A DNA stretch of 64,000 nucleotides from Parapristionchus giblindavisi. Taxonomy: Eukaryota; Nematoda; Chromadorea; Rhabditida; Diplogasteridae. Where the stretch lies: assembly GCA_943737045.1 (NCBI GenBank), contig CALSFV010000027.1, positions 310,001-374,000 of the forward strand, written 5' to 3'. How positions within the stretch are numbered: the first letter of the stretch is position 1; every line of letters starts with the position of its first letter. Position numbers and translations under genes: made by a program. The notes under the pieces were generated by a model that worked only from the letters and a program-made list of their open reading frames with translations, had not been told where the DNA came from and searched no databases. Below are positions 31,004-42,563 of the stretch, in pieces.

Positions 31004-34000
31004 CTAATTCCATGACTTATTCAGCATAGAGAAATAGGTCTCGGTATGGATCTCACGAGAACAGTCTTGATAGATCTTCACCGAAGCATTACTAACACTA
31101 TAAACAAAACTTCCGATTTTATTTGGATCAACGTTTAAATTACCTTTCAGAACAGCAAAATATCATCCGAAAGTTTTTCATCAGTGTTTTGTGTCGAAAC
31201 ATTAACAATAGCTTCATCATCAGACAATTTGAACTGTGAATCTAAAAAATGATTTTTCCCGTCATGTCAGATTGGACGAGTATCGTAAAGATATCTTGGG
31301 TTATTTGACTATTCTAATCAAGTTTTATATGCTGGCGTTGTCTTGAATGGAGATGAATTCTCTCAGAGACGAAAGGATAAGAGACGAAAGAAAGAGTCGA
31401 AAGGAAACGAAAGGGTTGTGGATAAGAAGATTCCCTTGTTTTGCCCCCCCCCCCTCCTCTGCATATAATGTGCTAATAGGATAAATATTTGAGTTTAACT
31501 GAGTCACTATTTAAAATTAATGTTCATTAAATATTAAAGTAGTAGTGTCTGGAAAAAAATTACTGTAAAGAATAGAAAAGCTGCCACCGGGTAATCCAAA
31601 ACATCGAACTTCCAGAGAAAAACAGGTACTAGTGCGCAGGCCTTCAGAAACGATGATAGAGCCAGAACAGGAAGAATCGCTCGGGAAAACTCGTAAACCT
31701 CTTCTAGCTTCAAAAGCAATGATTATTATTCAAAGGCACATCTAATTTTACTGCTCTCTACGGATCTCTCGTTGGTAAAGAAAATGAGAGAGAAATGCCA
31801 AAGCGGGCAGGGAGTATGGCTTTTTGGCGTTGCCTATCGCTATTTTGTGAAAGAATAATGAAACCCAATTTTGTGAAAACACGCCTGATATTTTGCATTC
31901 AGTCTATCAGTATTGTAAGGAAGAATCTCGAGCTGTTTCTGACTGTAAAATAAGAGGAAGATGGACATCTGAAATGTTATTTATAATAAAAATAATATTT
32001 TTTTAATTTAGAAATTTTAAAAAAATTAAATAATTTCATGCAATGATTACATGATAATTTTTAATGTGAAATAAGGACTGACTAGGATATTCATAACTTC
32101 GATTGACAGAGCGAATACTGTGCCTTCGATGTAGCGTTTTTCTTAAAAAAAATTGGAAATTATATTTTTATAGTGTTTTAGACACAAAATTTCAACTACA
32201 GAAGGAACAATGGGTACTTTACTAATTCCAATTAGAGCAACAACAATAAAATTTTGCGACAAGGGGAACATTTAACACTGTGCTATATCACACTATCTGA
32301 GAAAATTCATCAACTGATTTTTTTTTTGGTATCGACGAAAAATGGATTTTTTCTGTGTTATGTATAATAATTACAGACACCATGAGTGTAGTTCACTGGT
32401 ACTTTGAAATTCCTTCCAATTGAAAATTCGCTTCAGGAGGTGACCACACAACGATTTGGCGACTTTTCCTAAAAAGTTTATTTCGAATCCAATTGATTCG
32501 GGAGTGGGTGCAATGGACTCCTTGGCGAATTCTAAGAAACTATTGCTGAGGAAAGTTTTTTGATCAAAGATCAACGAAGGCTGGAATTCGGGAATTTTCA
32601 GAAAAAAATTCACATTAAATTAATTCTCACTATTTTCCCATGGCCCAGGTAAATTTTTTATTTGCTCAATAACTTCTGCATATTATATTACACCTTCAGT
32701 TTAAAATTGATAATTTTTAAAAATATGCAAATTTGTGAACGAATAATTTTTGTTTGCTGTTTTCAATTGAGGTGAGGATTGGCGACGTTCTCTAAAAAGT
32801 TTATTTCTAATCTAATCGATTCGGGACTGGGCGCATTCGAATCCTTGTCTAAATCTAAGAAACTATTGCTTAGGAGAGTTTTTCGATCAACGGTCAACGA
32901 ACGCTGGAATTGGGAATTTTCGAAAAAAAAATGTTTACATTAAATTAATTATCACTATTTTCCATGGCGAATGTAATCTTTTTATTTGCTCAATCGCTTC
33001 TACATAGTGAAAATTATGGAAAATAGTGATAATTAATGTATTGTGCGAATAAAATGTACTTGCATAAGAAAATGACAAATGGTGCTAACGAACGGAAGTC
33101 ACAATCGAGAGGCGAGCGAGATGTAGCCTTCTACATCTCGCCCCGCCTCTCGGTTGTCTCTCCGCTGCCTCTCTTTAACCCGGCTGACCTTCGCCGCGCG
33201 CTATATTATATATAAAGGAGATCGGCATAGTTTCTGAACCATGCAAAACAAGAAAGTCTCGAAGTGATCGACCACCATCTGCCTGGCAACAGGGTCGTAT
33301 GGGGCGCTCTTCTTCCGAATGCGAAGTGCCCATCCCATGGGTCTCGGATGCTTCGGTGCCTTCTCGTACTCCTTGAAGATTCCGACAGTGAAATAAATAA
33401 TTTCTGCAACAGTGTTTCCATAACTGGCATGAAACAGCGGACAAAATCGGTGTTGATGAGGTTTTCCTCGAAAAACTCGAAAATGGGTTGTCATAGCTAT
33501 TCGATCATGAAAGAACTTTTTATTCGCCTTTCCCAGAGCATCATTTTCGTTTTTTAAGATATTAGATTGGACCATTTTGAAGACAGATACGATCAAAAAA
33601 CTGCTGAGACGTAAAAAAAATGGCTAAGTCCCGTGTACTCTATTAAACGGTATTGGGGGGACAGAGATACGGTAAATGAACAGTATACCGACTTTGTACA
33701 TGATCTGACAACTTGTTTTCTGCAATAATACCGAAGGGTTCAAGAGGAAATTTTCGAGAACAGGTCATCTTTTTGTTCAAAAAATTAGTTTTTCGCGTTT
33801 TTCGCCCTGAAGACGACTTAGCAGCGAACGGGTCGTTCACAGCTTTTTTGGAGAGAATTAGAATACGGTTCGAATGACACCTGTATGCTCGTTGTACGAT
33901 GAAAATGAACAGAGTTATGATCATTTTCAGGGTAGATCACAAAAAATCGATAATTTGCAATTTTGGCCAAATCAAGTGGCCAGGTCTTCTCATGACCCCC

Positions 34001-36058
34001 AGCCACACCCACTGACCGACTTTCATCGAAATCGGAGACAAAAACTTTTTCCTAGTGGCAGGCGTTGCTACTTTTACCGGAGACCCGTGTTATACGGTCA
34101 ATAATGTGAATTTTTTTCTGAAAATTCCCGAATTCCAGCCTTCGTTGAGCTTTGATCAAAAAACTTTCCTCAGCAATAGTTTCTTAGAATTCGCCAAGGG
34201 CTCCCGAATCGATTGGATTCAAAATAAACTTTTCAGGAAAAGTCGCCAAATCGTTGTGTGGTCACCTCCTGAAGCGAATTTTCAATTGGAAGGAATTTCA
34301 AAGTATCAGAGAACTACACTCATGGTGCCTGTTATTATCATACATAAAGCAGAAAAAATCATATTTCATCGATACATATGTCGACTTTCTCAGATAGCGT
34401 GTTCTATGGTATAGATGAGATGGATAACGTCTCTCATAACTTGGCATTCGCGCAAAATGTAGATGTATTTTTTACGATCCTCGCGTTCGAAACATATAGA
34501 AGTTACGGTCTGAGGGAATTTAAATTGTGATGTGGACACAACAAAAAAATAAATTGTTTTGATCGACAAAAACTCTCGGATGCTTGGGAGCCGAAACTTG
34601 TTTAGACCTATTGATCATTTTCTCCCATTTTGATCTTCAGACACAATGTCAAACATTCTCATATGTATTGCTGACGTCGTCTGACACTATAACATATCAA
34701 ACAAAAATTTTATTTTTTGCTATGCCCTCTCGTATTTGAGTTTCCGTCAGACATTCTCTCATAACGCACCACCGGTCTTGTATAGTACACCTATTTATAT
34801 GTTTGTTTATACACAACAGAGATTCGAGAAAAAAAAACTTACCCCAATAAACCAAATAATTTACAGTCATTGATATTGCCAGCTGAAATGAAAGAATTTA
34901 AAATTTAAAATTATTTCATTAAGACATACCGCTAATAAAACTGACATGAGTGTCAATATCAATGATTTGGTTTTTCTTCGTTCGTAAGCTGCCGGTTTTG
35001 AGCTCGCTATTAATCTAAATTATGGAATTCATTTTGCGAAAATATTGATGTAAAAAAACCCTGTGAGAATTCAGATTTAACTTACCTTTCAATAACAAGA
35101 AATAGCGAAAAGGCGGTGGTCATTACGTAGAAGAGCTGGTGAAACTCTTCGAATGGATGCTCTAATTCTGAATAAGCGCCAAATCAGATAATTAATGCTA
35201 CCGATAGTACATATTTTTGTTGTTATTGCCTAAAATGCTAAAAAAATTGTTACAACACGTTACAAGGGTATGTATCAGAAATAATGTCGTAGACAAAGAA
35301 AGTGATAAAAATATGTTACAATAGTAATCTCATTATCAGAGATTAAAAAAAGCGAAATGTATTTTACCATCAGAGTCTGGTATTGCGTTGCCTATGGTTA
35401 TGTTGTGAATGAACAGTGATAATTGGGTAAGAAGCATTCCGATTTGACATATACCAGAGATTAACAATAACACTCTGCAATTTGTTACTTTAGAAAGAAA
35501 ACCACTTGGCAATTTTGCTATTATTGTCTGGCCAGAGTGGAGAGTTTGATAGCTCGCATTATATTACAATACATTTGTATGCATATTAAAGAGAGAGTAA
35601 CCTCCGTCAGTGAAACGGGTTGAATCATCTAACTCCCGCACGGAAAAACTTTGATAGAAAATATTTAAAGCCAGAGCCATATTTTGGATGACTTTTTTCT
35701 TACAGAAGTGCCCACCCACGAAATATTAAAAAAAATATTTATTTCTTATATTTTTTTGAAACCCCTACGTAAACAAACATTTGGAAAACGATGAAATTTA
35801 GTAAAAGCTTTGAAAATTTAATAATTCGCACCATAAATTCTCGAAAAGATTTCTGGCTGTTGATTAGGTTACGATATTTGACAAAGGTTTCTCTCCCTTT
35901 AAAAAAAACCATGACATTTAATATCAATTACAGTTATAAACTTACCTGCAATTGCCGTGCATGGCGCCAGTTCTGATGAGCACAAATAAACATGCAATTA
36001 GTCCAATCAACGATATGGAAGCAGTCAATATTTGAATGTATATGAGGTAACTATACAT
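31004..36058 (-). CDS. R5: Sra-superfamily chemoreceptor with a GC donor
   Basis: Exons on the minus strand: 36058-35946, 35474-35368, 35167-35086, 35014-34930, 34882-34843, 32141-32083, 31968-31885, 31707-31564, 31241-31144, 31097-31004 (906 nt, 301 residues, no stop). Exon 1 is MYSYLIYIQILTASISLIG. Exon 4 is LIASSKPAAYERRKTKS. Exon 8 is LEEVYEFSRAILPVLALSSF. It ends HTETYFSMLNKSWN. Eight introns are GT..AG. Intron 7 begins CAG/GCGTGT instead of the CAG/GTATTT of R1 and R2, and that intron holds a T-d scrap and a stray piece of exon 2 (31832-31878) beside the donor. GC donors do work in animals, but at low frequency, so splicing may be weak. Intron 5 carries a 2.1-kb fold-back. The type is that of R1/R2/R4. 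Confidence 0.78.
31732..31822. repeat. Worn T-d element, intron 7 of R5
   Basis: CAAAGGCACATCTAATTTTA, GATCTCTCGTTGG, then AATGAGAGAGAAATGCC. The arms are recognisable but poorly paired. Confidence 0.45.
31832..31878 (-). pseudogene. Stray fragment of receptor exon 2 inside intron 7 of R5
   Basis: The plus strand GGCGTTGCCTATCGCTAT then TTTGTGAAAGAATAATG matches the antisense of exon 2 (compare GCGTTGCCTATAGCAATATC in R3), which encodes LFFHNIAIGNA. It ends within a few bases of the R5 exon 7 donor, whose GT has become GC. It has no splice sites of its own. Confidence 0.6.
32283..34410. repeat. 2.1-kb fold-back element in intron 5 of R5
   Basis: Long inverted arms: 32283-32612 and about 34103-34408 share TTCCTTCCAATTGAAAATTC, CTAAGAAACTATTGCTGAG and GAATTCGGGAATTTTCAG (and their complements). 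32768-33005 is a further direct, diverged copy of the left arm. The centre has an X3-type end (from 33039), an unrecognised minus-strand ORF and an X4 end (about 34065-34095). No standard transposase motif was found. Confidence 0.6.
33201..33596 (-). CDS. Unidentified 131-residue ORF inside the fold-back element
   Basis: An open minus-strand frame with KFFHDRIAMTTHFRVF, then HQHRFCPLFHASYGN, GIFKEYEKAPKHPRPMGW and YDPVARQMVVDHFETFLFC. I do not recognise it. Its C-terminal end (FETFLFCMVQKLC) runs into the X3 consensus, which in short X3 copies (37973-38145, 58094-58312) follows directly after the right terminal region. So this may be part of the coding element from which X3 was shortened. It could also be a broken or spliced gene piece; no introns or start context decide. 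Confidence 0.3.
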   Translation of the reverse strand: MIVSVFKMVQSNILKNENDALGKANKKFFHDRIAMTTHFRVFRGKPHQHRFCPLFHASYGNTVAEIIYFTVGIFKEYEKAPKHPRPMGWALRIRKKSAPYDPVARQMVVDHFETFLFCMVQKLCRSPLYII

Positions 36059-37190
36059 TAAGCAGGATTATGAAAGCTACTTCTATAATATTATTACAGG
36101 TAAGAGTTGTAACAAATGGAATAATCCCATGAAAATAATCTCACGTGATATTTGAATTGATAGAAATTTCACGAACATCAAGTTTACATGAAGTATTTTT
36201 CGATGTTCACGAATATTTTTTCTCACCTAATGAAAACAGCGTATTTAGAGGATTGATGAGCTATTTAAAATCATTGAACACTTGAATTTTATTGTTGCAT
36301 AACAAGGAACAGACTAGAAGACTTCCAAGTAATACAAATTTATAATACAGAAATCGGTGGGCGGAGACTGTTCTACAGCAGGAGTGCACTAGAATCTACG
36401 CCTGTAAGACTTGAATGGTCTCTCGTGCACTCGAAGTTTATCTAGAGCAAGACCAAAAGAGCAAGGCGGACAAGCGAGATAATTTCGGAAATGAGATGGC
36501 ACAAGGATCAAAGATCAGTCTGATATATATATTTTATTAAAGTACGTACGTAACGAGACTAATAATGTTTTAATGATGACAAAGGAGGATGTGTTCCTTG
36601 GGTTGGAAAGGACACTACCAGGTCACAATTGCCACTCTCTTAGATATGTTAATATGATCTCTTATGTATGGGAATGTTGAATCAATGACGTTGAAAAATA
36701 TTATTTCTATATTTGTCAAATGTTGCATTGTGTGAAAACGAGTAACAAGGTATTAATATTTACGAAAAACAATCAAAATTAAGTGATTTCATTCGAAGAC
36801 AACTTATTACAAAGTCTCGAATTACATTACATTTACATTACATTAAAACAACTTTATTCAGCCGATTAGGGTCAGCTGGGTCGCCATTAGGGTTCTCCAA
36901 TGAGCGAATCGTATCTCGATCTTATAAAATTTAAAAAAAAAACACAAATCCAGGCGCTATACCATGAAATCTAACCAATTCGCCCTGGCAGTGGATATCC
37001 TTTAACAAGCAGAGAACCATCCACCGAAGCGTTAAATTGAAGGAATAATAATAATTATTATTGCATATACGGGATCGTTAGGTTGTTTGACGTAGTCATG
37101 AGTCACCGCAAAATTTTCCAGTAAACAGCACTGAAACAACTATTAATCTTGATTACTATAGGGGATGCAAACTTTTAAAAAAACGAACTG
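36059..37190. other. R6-R5 spacer with block 1 (copy 4)
   Basis: Follows the R5 start. It has GTGGGCGGAGACTGTTCTA (about 36358), TCAGTCTGATATATA (about 36508) and ATTTCTATATTTGTCAAATG (36702-36721), split by about 170 bp not found in the other copies. 36820-37080 is unidentified, AT-rich sequence. No gene. Confidence 0.45.
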
Positions 37191-40100
37191 TCAATTCCAC
37201 GTCTTGTTCAACATAGTGAAATAAGTGTTTGTGTGGTGCTCTCGTGAAACCTTTTGGTAAGACTCTGGCAAGACATTAGTTACACTGCAAGCAGGATTGA
37301 TTCGATATATTTTTTCAGAGTTTACCTTTCTGAGCAGCAAAATACCATCCGAAAGTTTTTCATCAGCACTTTGTGCCGGAACATTAGCAATAATTTCATT
37401 GCGATACAATTTAGTGCGTGAATCTTAAAAAAGTGTCTTGCAAGAGAACTTAAAAATTATGAAAATTTACGGTGAAGTAGAATAAAGAAGCGATGGTAAA
37501 GTGTAATTTTCCGAGTTTCCAAAGTAGAATGGACGTCAGGGCACAGCCTTTGATAAACGATGATAAAGTCACCACTGGGAGAATAGCTCTGGAGAATTCG
37601 TAGACCTCGTCTAGCTTAAATATCCACGGATTAAGCTAACTTAAATGCACGGTCCGACCTAATTTCGTTCAACCATGGCGGAGTGTCGAATAGGTATCAA
37701 ATTATGCGTATTACGCGAATAGACTGTTCAAATTTAGTTCGTCATTTGTGTCCAAAGATTATAAAATAACAACACTAATCGCAATCTAAATAGAAGCTCT
37801 CCTCGCTCACTTTCACGGCATGATATAATGCGTTTCCAGCTAGAGCCATAAAACCAGAGAAACAGAGCGGAGTTTCAAATTACTTTCGGCGTTGCTCATG
37901 TTCACAATCAGTTCGATCAGATGCAAGACACCAATTACGACTATGCTACCTATGGTAATATCCACTTGGTCATATTGTGCGTATGAAGTCGCTCAAAGGC
38001 TAGATCTCGCCTCGCCTCTCACCTAACCCGGCTGACCTTCGCCGCGCGCATTTTATATATATATATATATAAAAGAGATCGGCGTAGTTTCTGAACCATG
38101 CAAAACAAGAAAGTCTTTTCTACAAATAACATATACGCTCAATATTACTTGGTACTTTGCATTCAGTCTGTCTGTGTTGTAGGGAAGACTTTTGAGCTTT
38201 TGCTTGCTGTGAAATAATAGAAAGACGGACATCTGAATGATTTGATTATATTATTAAATTAATATTTGTAGATGAACTAATACAGATCTGCATGTACATT
38301 AAAGTGAGTCTGCCAAGCAAGTCAAGTAGAGGTCATATAACTTATCTGATACCTTCGACATCATAAACATAAGTGAAAAAAATTATTAAAAAAATCTGAA
38401 CGAATTATTCAGTGATCTGTAGCGCGTGATCTATAGACTTCCTAGTTTCGGTTTCGGCCGTACATGATCTCTGCATATCGGAACGATTTATTGTAACCGT
38501 TGTTTCAAAAAACATGTAAAAGTTTCACGAATTTTTTTTGATAACTTTACATTATCTAGTTAGCATTAGATTAAATGATATTGAAGAGAAATTTTTGAAT
38601 GGCAGTCTCCCTTTAACGTCCAAATATATTCATTTAAATCATCCACTATAGATCAAATAATGAACATAATCATTTATGATTATCCGAATTGTTCTATGAT
38701 AATATGCAATCATAAAACATATATAATCATAGTTATCACTTTGGTTATTGATGTTATGTGTTGTTAAAATCTTGGAAAAGTGTATGGAAAAGTTAAAAGT
38801 AGTGTTAATTTTGTCATTGTAAAAGTAGTTGGAAAAGTAGCATAGCTTCTTAATTGACAAACTTTTTCAATAAGAACTGTTTGCGAGAGTGTTAGATTAC
38901 TACTTTTCCAACTACTTTTACAATCACCAAATTAACACTGCTTTTAACTTTTCCATCTACTTTTCCAACATTTTAACACCACATTATTATTCTTGCTAAA
39001 TAACATTTATTTTTATGGTTAACATTCCCTATGGCAAAAACCAAACTCACAACAATAATGCTTGCTTCCACCGTCATGGAGATTGTGACAGCTTCGATGT
39101 AGCGGTCGGCTTGAATTTGTTTAAATACATTTTTTTTAAAGTAGCACCCGAACTAATTTTACTCTCCTCTCTGTCAACGCTCGCTGTTGGACAATAAAAT
39201 CTAGAGAGCATTGATAGATTGGCAATATGTGCCTTAAAGCCACACCACAAGCTTATTTGAATCTATCCGCTCTGGCAATGTTCTCTCGCTTTCTTTATCT
39301 ACGAGAGAGTATTATCAATGTGGAGGGTAAAATTAGCATGGGTTATTCCTTTAAAATCATAACACGTAAGATTTGTCATGTTTTAAAAAAAACTTTTTAT
39401 TATACTTACCCCAATAAACGAGATATATCATAAACATGGCAGGACCACTCTGCAATCATCGATTTCACAAAGGAATATTTTCAGACTAACCGCGAGCAGA
39501 ACTGACGCAACAGCGACCACTCCTTCTTTGGCATTCCTTCGTTCGTAAGCGGCCGGGTTTGCGCTCGCGATCATTCTAATAGTAAATCCTGAGGTTTTTA
39601 GAGACCTACATCGAGCTAATTTGAAACTCTTAGCTCTGGCAATACTCTCACGTAGACGAATACAGCGAGAGAGCATTGCCAGAGCGGAGAGTTTCTAATT
39701 GGATCAGTTTGCGTGAATCTGTACAATTGGTCAGCCTTACCTTTCTAGCACAAGAAAGAGGGAAAAGGCTGATGTTAGGAGATAGAAAAACTGATGGAAC
39801 TCCTGGAACGGATGTTCGAGAGCTGTAAATAATTAAACTAGTAAATAAATAAATCAATAAATCTGTAATTAAACTGGAAGTAATGGTTATGAGGTGTTAC
39901 ATAAGCCTTACGTATTTTTCACACTTACATTTTGCATCTATGCCAAAACCCCCTTGGTAAATTTACACTCTACAATGCTTACGTAGTCACGGATAAGATT
40001 ACAGTAGTCACGCGAGGCAAATGTAACATCGCATAAATCGTTAATTCAAAAAAAAGTTATTCCAATATAAGCCGGGAGGTGTATTTCCTTCTTCATGCAG

Positions 40101-41262
40101 CCACTTCGGACGGAGCATCTACTGCTACGTGGGTTGTTCACTTCTTTTTCTAATGGATTATTTTCTGGATTCTACTTCGTAGTAAGCGCAGATGTTGAAA
40201 AACCATCAAGATATACACGAACGATGAACCGATGAATAGAAGAAAGAATTGAAACCCATTAATCTATGAAGAACCCCCCTGTCATGACCCACCGCACCAA
40301 TGTGCAGATGTGATAAAGATTAATTAAGCAATGCATAATAAAGGTAAATGTAAAAGGTAGAGGGATCCCGTCACTCGTTGTCAAAGCACTCGAAGTCCTG
40401 TGGGAGAACACTACTAGGACAGTGATAATGTGTAATATAACTTTCTAAAATAGCTACGAAGAAGCCATTAAGCACTGAATTAGCCTTGAATTATCACTGA
40501 CGTAGATAGCAGTGATCACCCGCAGAATATCGTGTGCTCGAATAATTTAATTTAATTTAATTTATCATACATCAATAAGATGCGTCAACATTTGAAATAA
40601 CAGATAAAAAGAGCTTGTAGGATAGATAGAAATAAACGGGAGGGGGGGGGGGGGTAAAGGGGAGGAGGGGAAGTGCAGCTCGGAAAAGACTCTGCATCAA
40701 AGATCAAACGGAGATCAATAATGGGCTGTACCTTTATCGTTACCTTTAATTTTATAGATTTCAAAAAAAGATTTACCGTCGGACTCCGGTTGAGAGTTTC
40801 CAATCGCTATATTGTGACAGAATATGATCAATTGATCAAGAATCATTCCCATTTGACACAAACCAGAGAGAATGAGCAACACTCTATAACAAATATTTTT
40901 TTATATATTTTATATTTTATTTTCTATATATATATATATATTTTTATTGTTTTTATTTCATGTTATGGCGACCCTGCTGAGATAATATATGGTGGATAAA
41001 TTTGCTCAAATGTGAAAACAAAATATGTTTAACAAAACACGATTAAAATAGTGATAAAACAATATTATTACTATTGTCTACGCAATACTGTTTCAAGGGT
41101 ATATTGTTAAAACCAGGAAATATAATAGCAATTACATTTATAATCGTACCGACAATTTCCATGCATGGCACCAGTCTTGATGAGCACAAATAAGCATGGA
41201 ATTAGTCCAATCAGTGATACGCAGGCAATCGATATTTGAATATATACAAAGTAGCTGTACAT
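37191..41262 (-). CDS. R6: Sra-superfamily chemoreceptor, R3 type, intact
   Basis: Exons on the minus strand: 41262-41150, 40883-40777, 39822-39741, 39575-39491, 39449-39410, 39109-39051, 38232-38149, 37614-37471, 37423-37326, 37284-37191 (906 nt, 301 residues, no stop). Exon 1 is MYSYFVYIQISIACVSLIG. Exon 2 is SGLCQMGMILDQLIIF. Exon 4 is MIASANPAAYERRNAKEG. Exon 7 is SVFLLFHSKQKLKSLPYN. Exon 8 is LDEVYEFSRAILPVVTLSSF. Exon 9 is IHALNCIAMKLLLMFRHKVL, which keeps the Cys that R3 has lost. It ends TYFTMLNKTWN. Exon 7 ends CAA/GTAA rather than CAG/GTAA, with an X3 element starting right after those bases. Introns 3, 5 and 7 hold T-d or X3 elements and intron 6 the TTA-type element. Confidence 0.82.
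37973..38145 (-). repeat. X3 element touching the exon 7 donor of R6
   Basis: TATTGTGCGTATGAAG at the left and ATATACGCTCAATA at the right. Inside are GGCTAGATCTCG, ACCCGGCTGACCTTCGCC, a TATATATATAAAAGAGATCGG run and TTTCTGAACCATGCAAAACA. The last base lies three bases from exon 7 (38149). Confidence 0.7.
38757..38983. mobile_element. Second TTA-flanked inverted-repeat element
   Basis: TGTGTTGTTAAAATCTTG and (right) ATTTTAACACCACA, flanked by TTA at 38754-38756 and 38984-38986. It is homologous along its length to 10217-10435 and lies in intron 6 of R6. Confidence 0.7.
39136..39237. repeat. Worn T-d element, intron 5 of R6
   Basis: TTAAAGTAGCACCCGAAC at the left, CAATATGTGCCTTAA at the right. 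It shares its right TTAA (39234-39237) with the next T-d. Confidence 0.55.
39234..39354. repeat. T-d hairpin, intron 5 of R6
   Basis: TTAAAGCCACACCACAAG, ATCCGCTCTGGCAATG, CTTTCTTTATCTACGAGAG loop, right arm ending TTATTCCTTTAA. It is nearly the same as 55437-55556. Confidence 0.75.
39604..39715. repeat. T-d hairpin, intron 3 of R6
   Basis: ATCGAGCTAATTTGAAACTC, TTAGCTCTGGCAATACTCTC, then AGAGCATTGCCAGAGCGGAG. The arms pair well; the TTAA ends are gone. Confidence 0.65.
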
Positions 41263-41504
41263 TAAGCGGTATTATGAAATCCACGGCTACAATATTGTTA
41301 TGTCAGTTAAGAATTGTAACAAGTGTACAAAAACCAAGAAAAAATAAGCTCACATCAAAGTGTGACGAACTTGGAATGGGAATTAAATCCGCGGGCACTT
41401 TTCTAAACCTTATTTTCGAGGGAAGCTATGTAAAAGTAAAGTGATTCTTCATAGATTATAGCCTTTTCCATGGTTTACAAGTCTGAAATGTTTATGGAAT
41501 TGCA

Positions 41505-41622
41505 TTAAAGGAACACCGCAAACTAATTTTGTTCTCCGCTCAGGCAACACTCTCTCGTACACAATGAAAGCGAGAGAAAAATGGCAGAGCGCGGAGTAGC
41601 AAGATAGCTCGGGATGTTCCAT
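41505..41622. repeat. T-d hairpin
   Basis: TTAAAGGAACACCGCAAAC, TTCTCCGCTCAGGCAACACT, loop, GCGCGGAGTAGCAAGATAGC, TCGGGATGTTCC. The left TTAA is kept. Confidence 0.65.
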
Positions 41623-42002
41623 GAAACATTGCTTTATGGATAATATAGAGCGGATAATATGGAGACATTGACGTGCTACATGAGGAAATAAGATTAATCT
41701 TCGTATATCTTCGTATAATCTTTACGTGACGTCTACGATGTAAAGTTCACCAGTTCCCTTGAAAACAAGTTGCTCTCAATAATAACCCCCGTTGAGTCAC
41801 TCGTCCATCTCGCTGCTATATGTTAGTGTTATGCTTGGTTATGATATGCAATAGTCTATGAAGAGTTGGGTCATATAGTTTTATCGGTCTAACATGCTAT
41901 CCAAAATATGAGGATGACACAGTATACTATCCTTAATCGCTACAAGATTTATCTACATGTTATGCTGTCTATGATACAACCAAAGATGGTCGGTGATAAC
42001 GG

Positions 42003-42106
42003 CACATCCCTAGCTACTATGAAACTCCCTCCGCTCTGACCATGCCCACTCGTAGACTGGAGAGAGTGTGACTAGAGCGGAGAGTCCAATTAGGCGTGCT
42101 TTTAAA
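42003..42106. repeat. T-d hairpin in block 2
   Basis: GGCACATCCCTAGCTACTAT...CTCCGCTCTGACCATGCCC, then GAGTGTGACTAGAGCGGAG and GGCGTGCTTTTAAAG. It is the counterpart of 17780-17894 and 28061-28152. Confidence 0.6.
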
Positions 42107-42454
42107 GATTCGGACAATGTCAAATGAATACTCTCCTCACATAATTATTGTTTGACACAATTCTAGAATAGAATATATTATTACTTGTAAATCCAATTAA
42201 ATGTTAAATTCAAATAAACACTTTCACTTCAAAATAATAATAATATATCGAGATATCGTTAGTTTTTTATCACCAAACATTCTTCGTTCAAAACAACTGT
42301 ACGTATGTACTTGCTTGATCTCGTTATTTTCTTACTGGCATGCACTCAATATGAAAAAAAAATGTTTCAAATTTTTACGTAGACCTTTCGAAGGTTGTCG
42401 AAATTGATCCATCAGACCTGTAGGACTACAAATTCAAAAGCTACAACGTTAATT

Positions 42455-42563
42455 CACACCACTAGCTAATTTTTGCTTTCCGCATTGGTAATACTCTTTT
42501 GCAGACAAAGAAAGCGAGAGAGTGTTGTCAGAGCGGAGAATTTTCAAATTATATGTTTAGCGT
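42455..42563. repeat. T-d hairpin
   Basis: CACCACTAGCTAATTTTTGC, CATTGGTAATACTCTTTTGC, then AGCGAGAGAGTGTTGTCAGA and GCGGAGAATTTTCAAATT. Confidence 0.6.
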
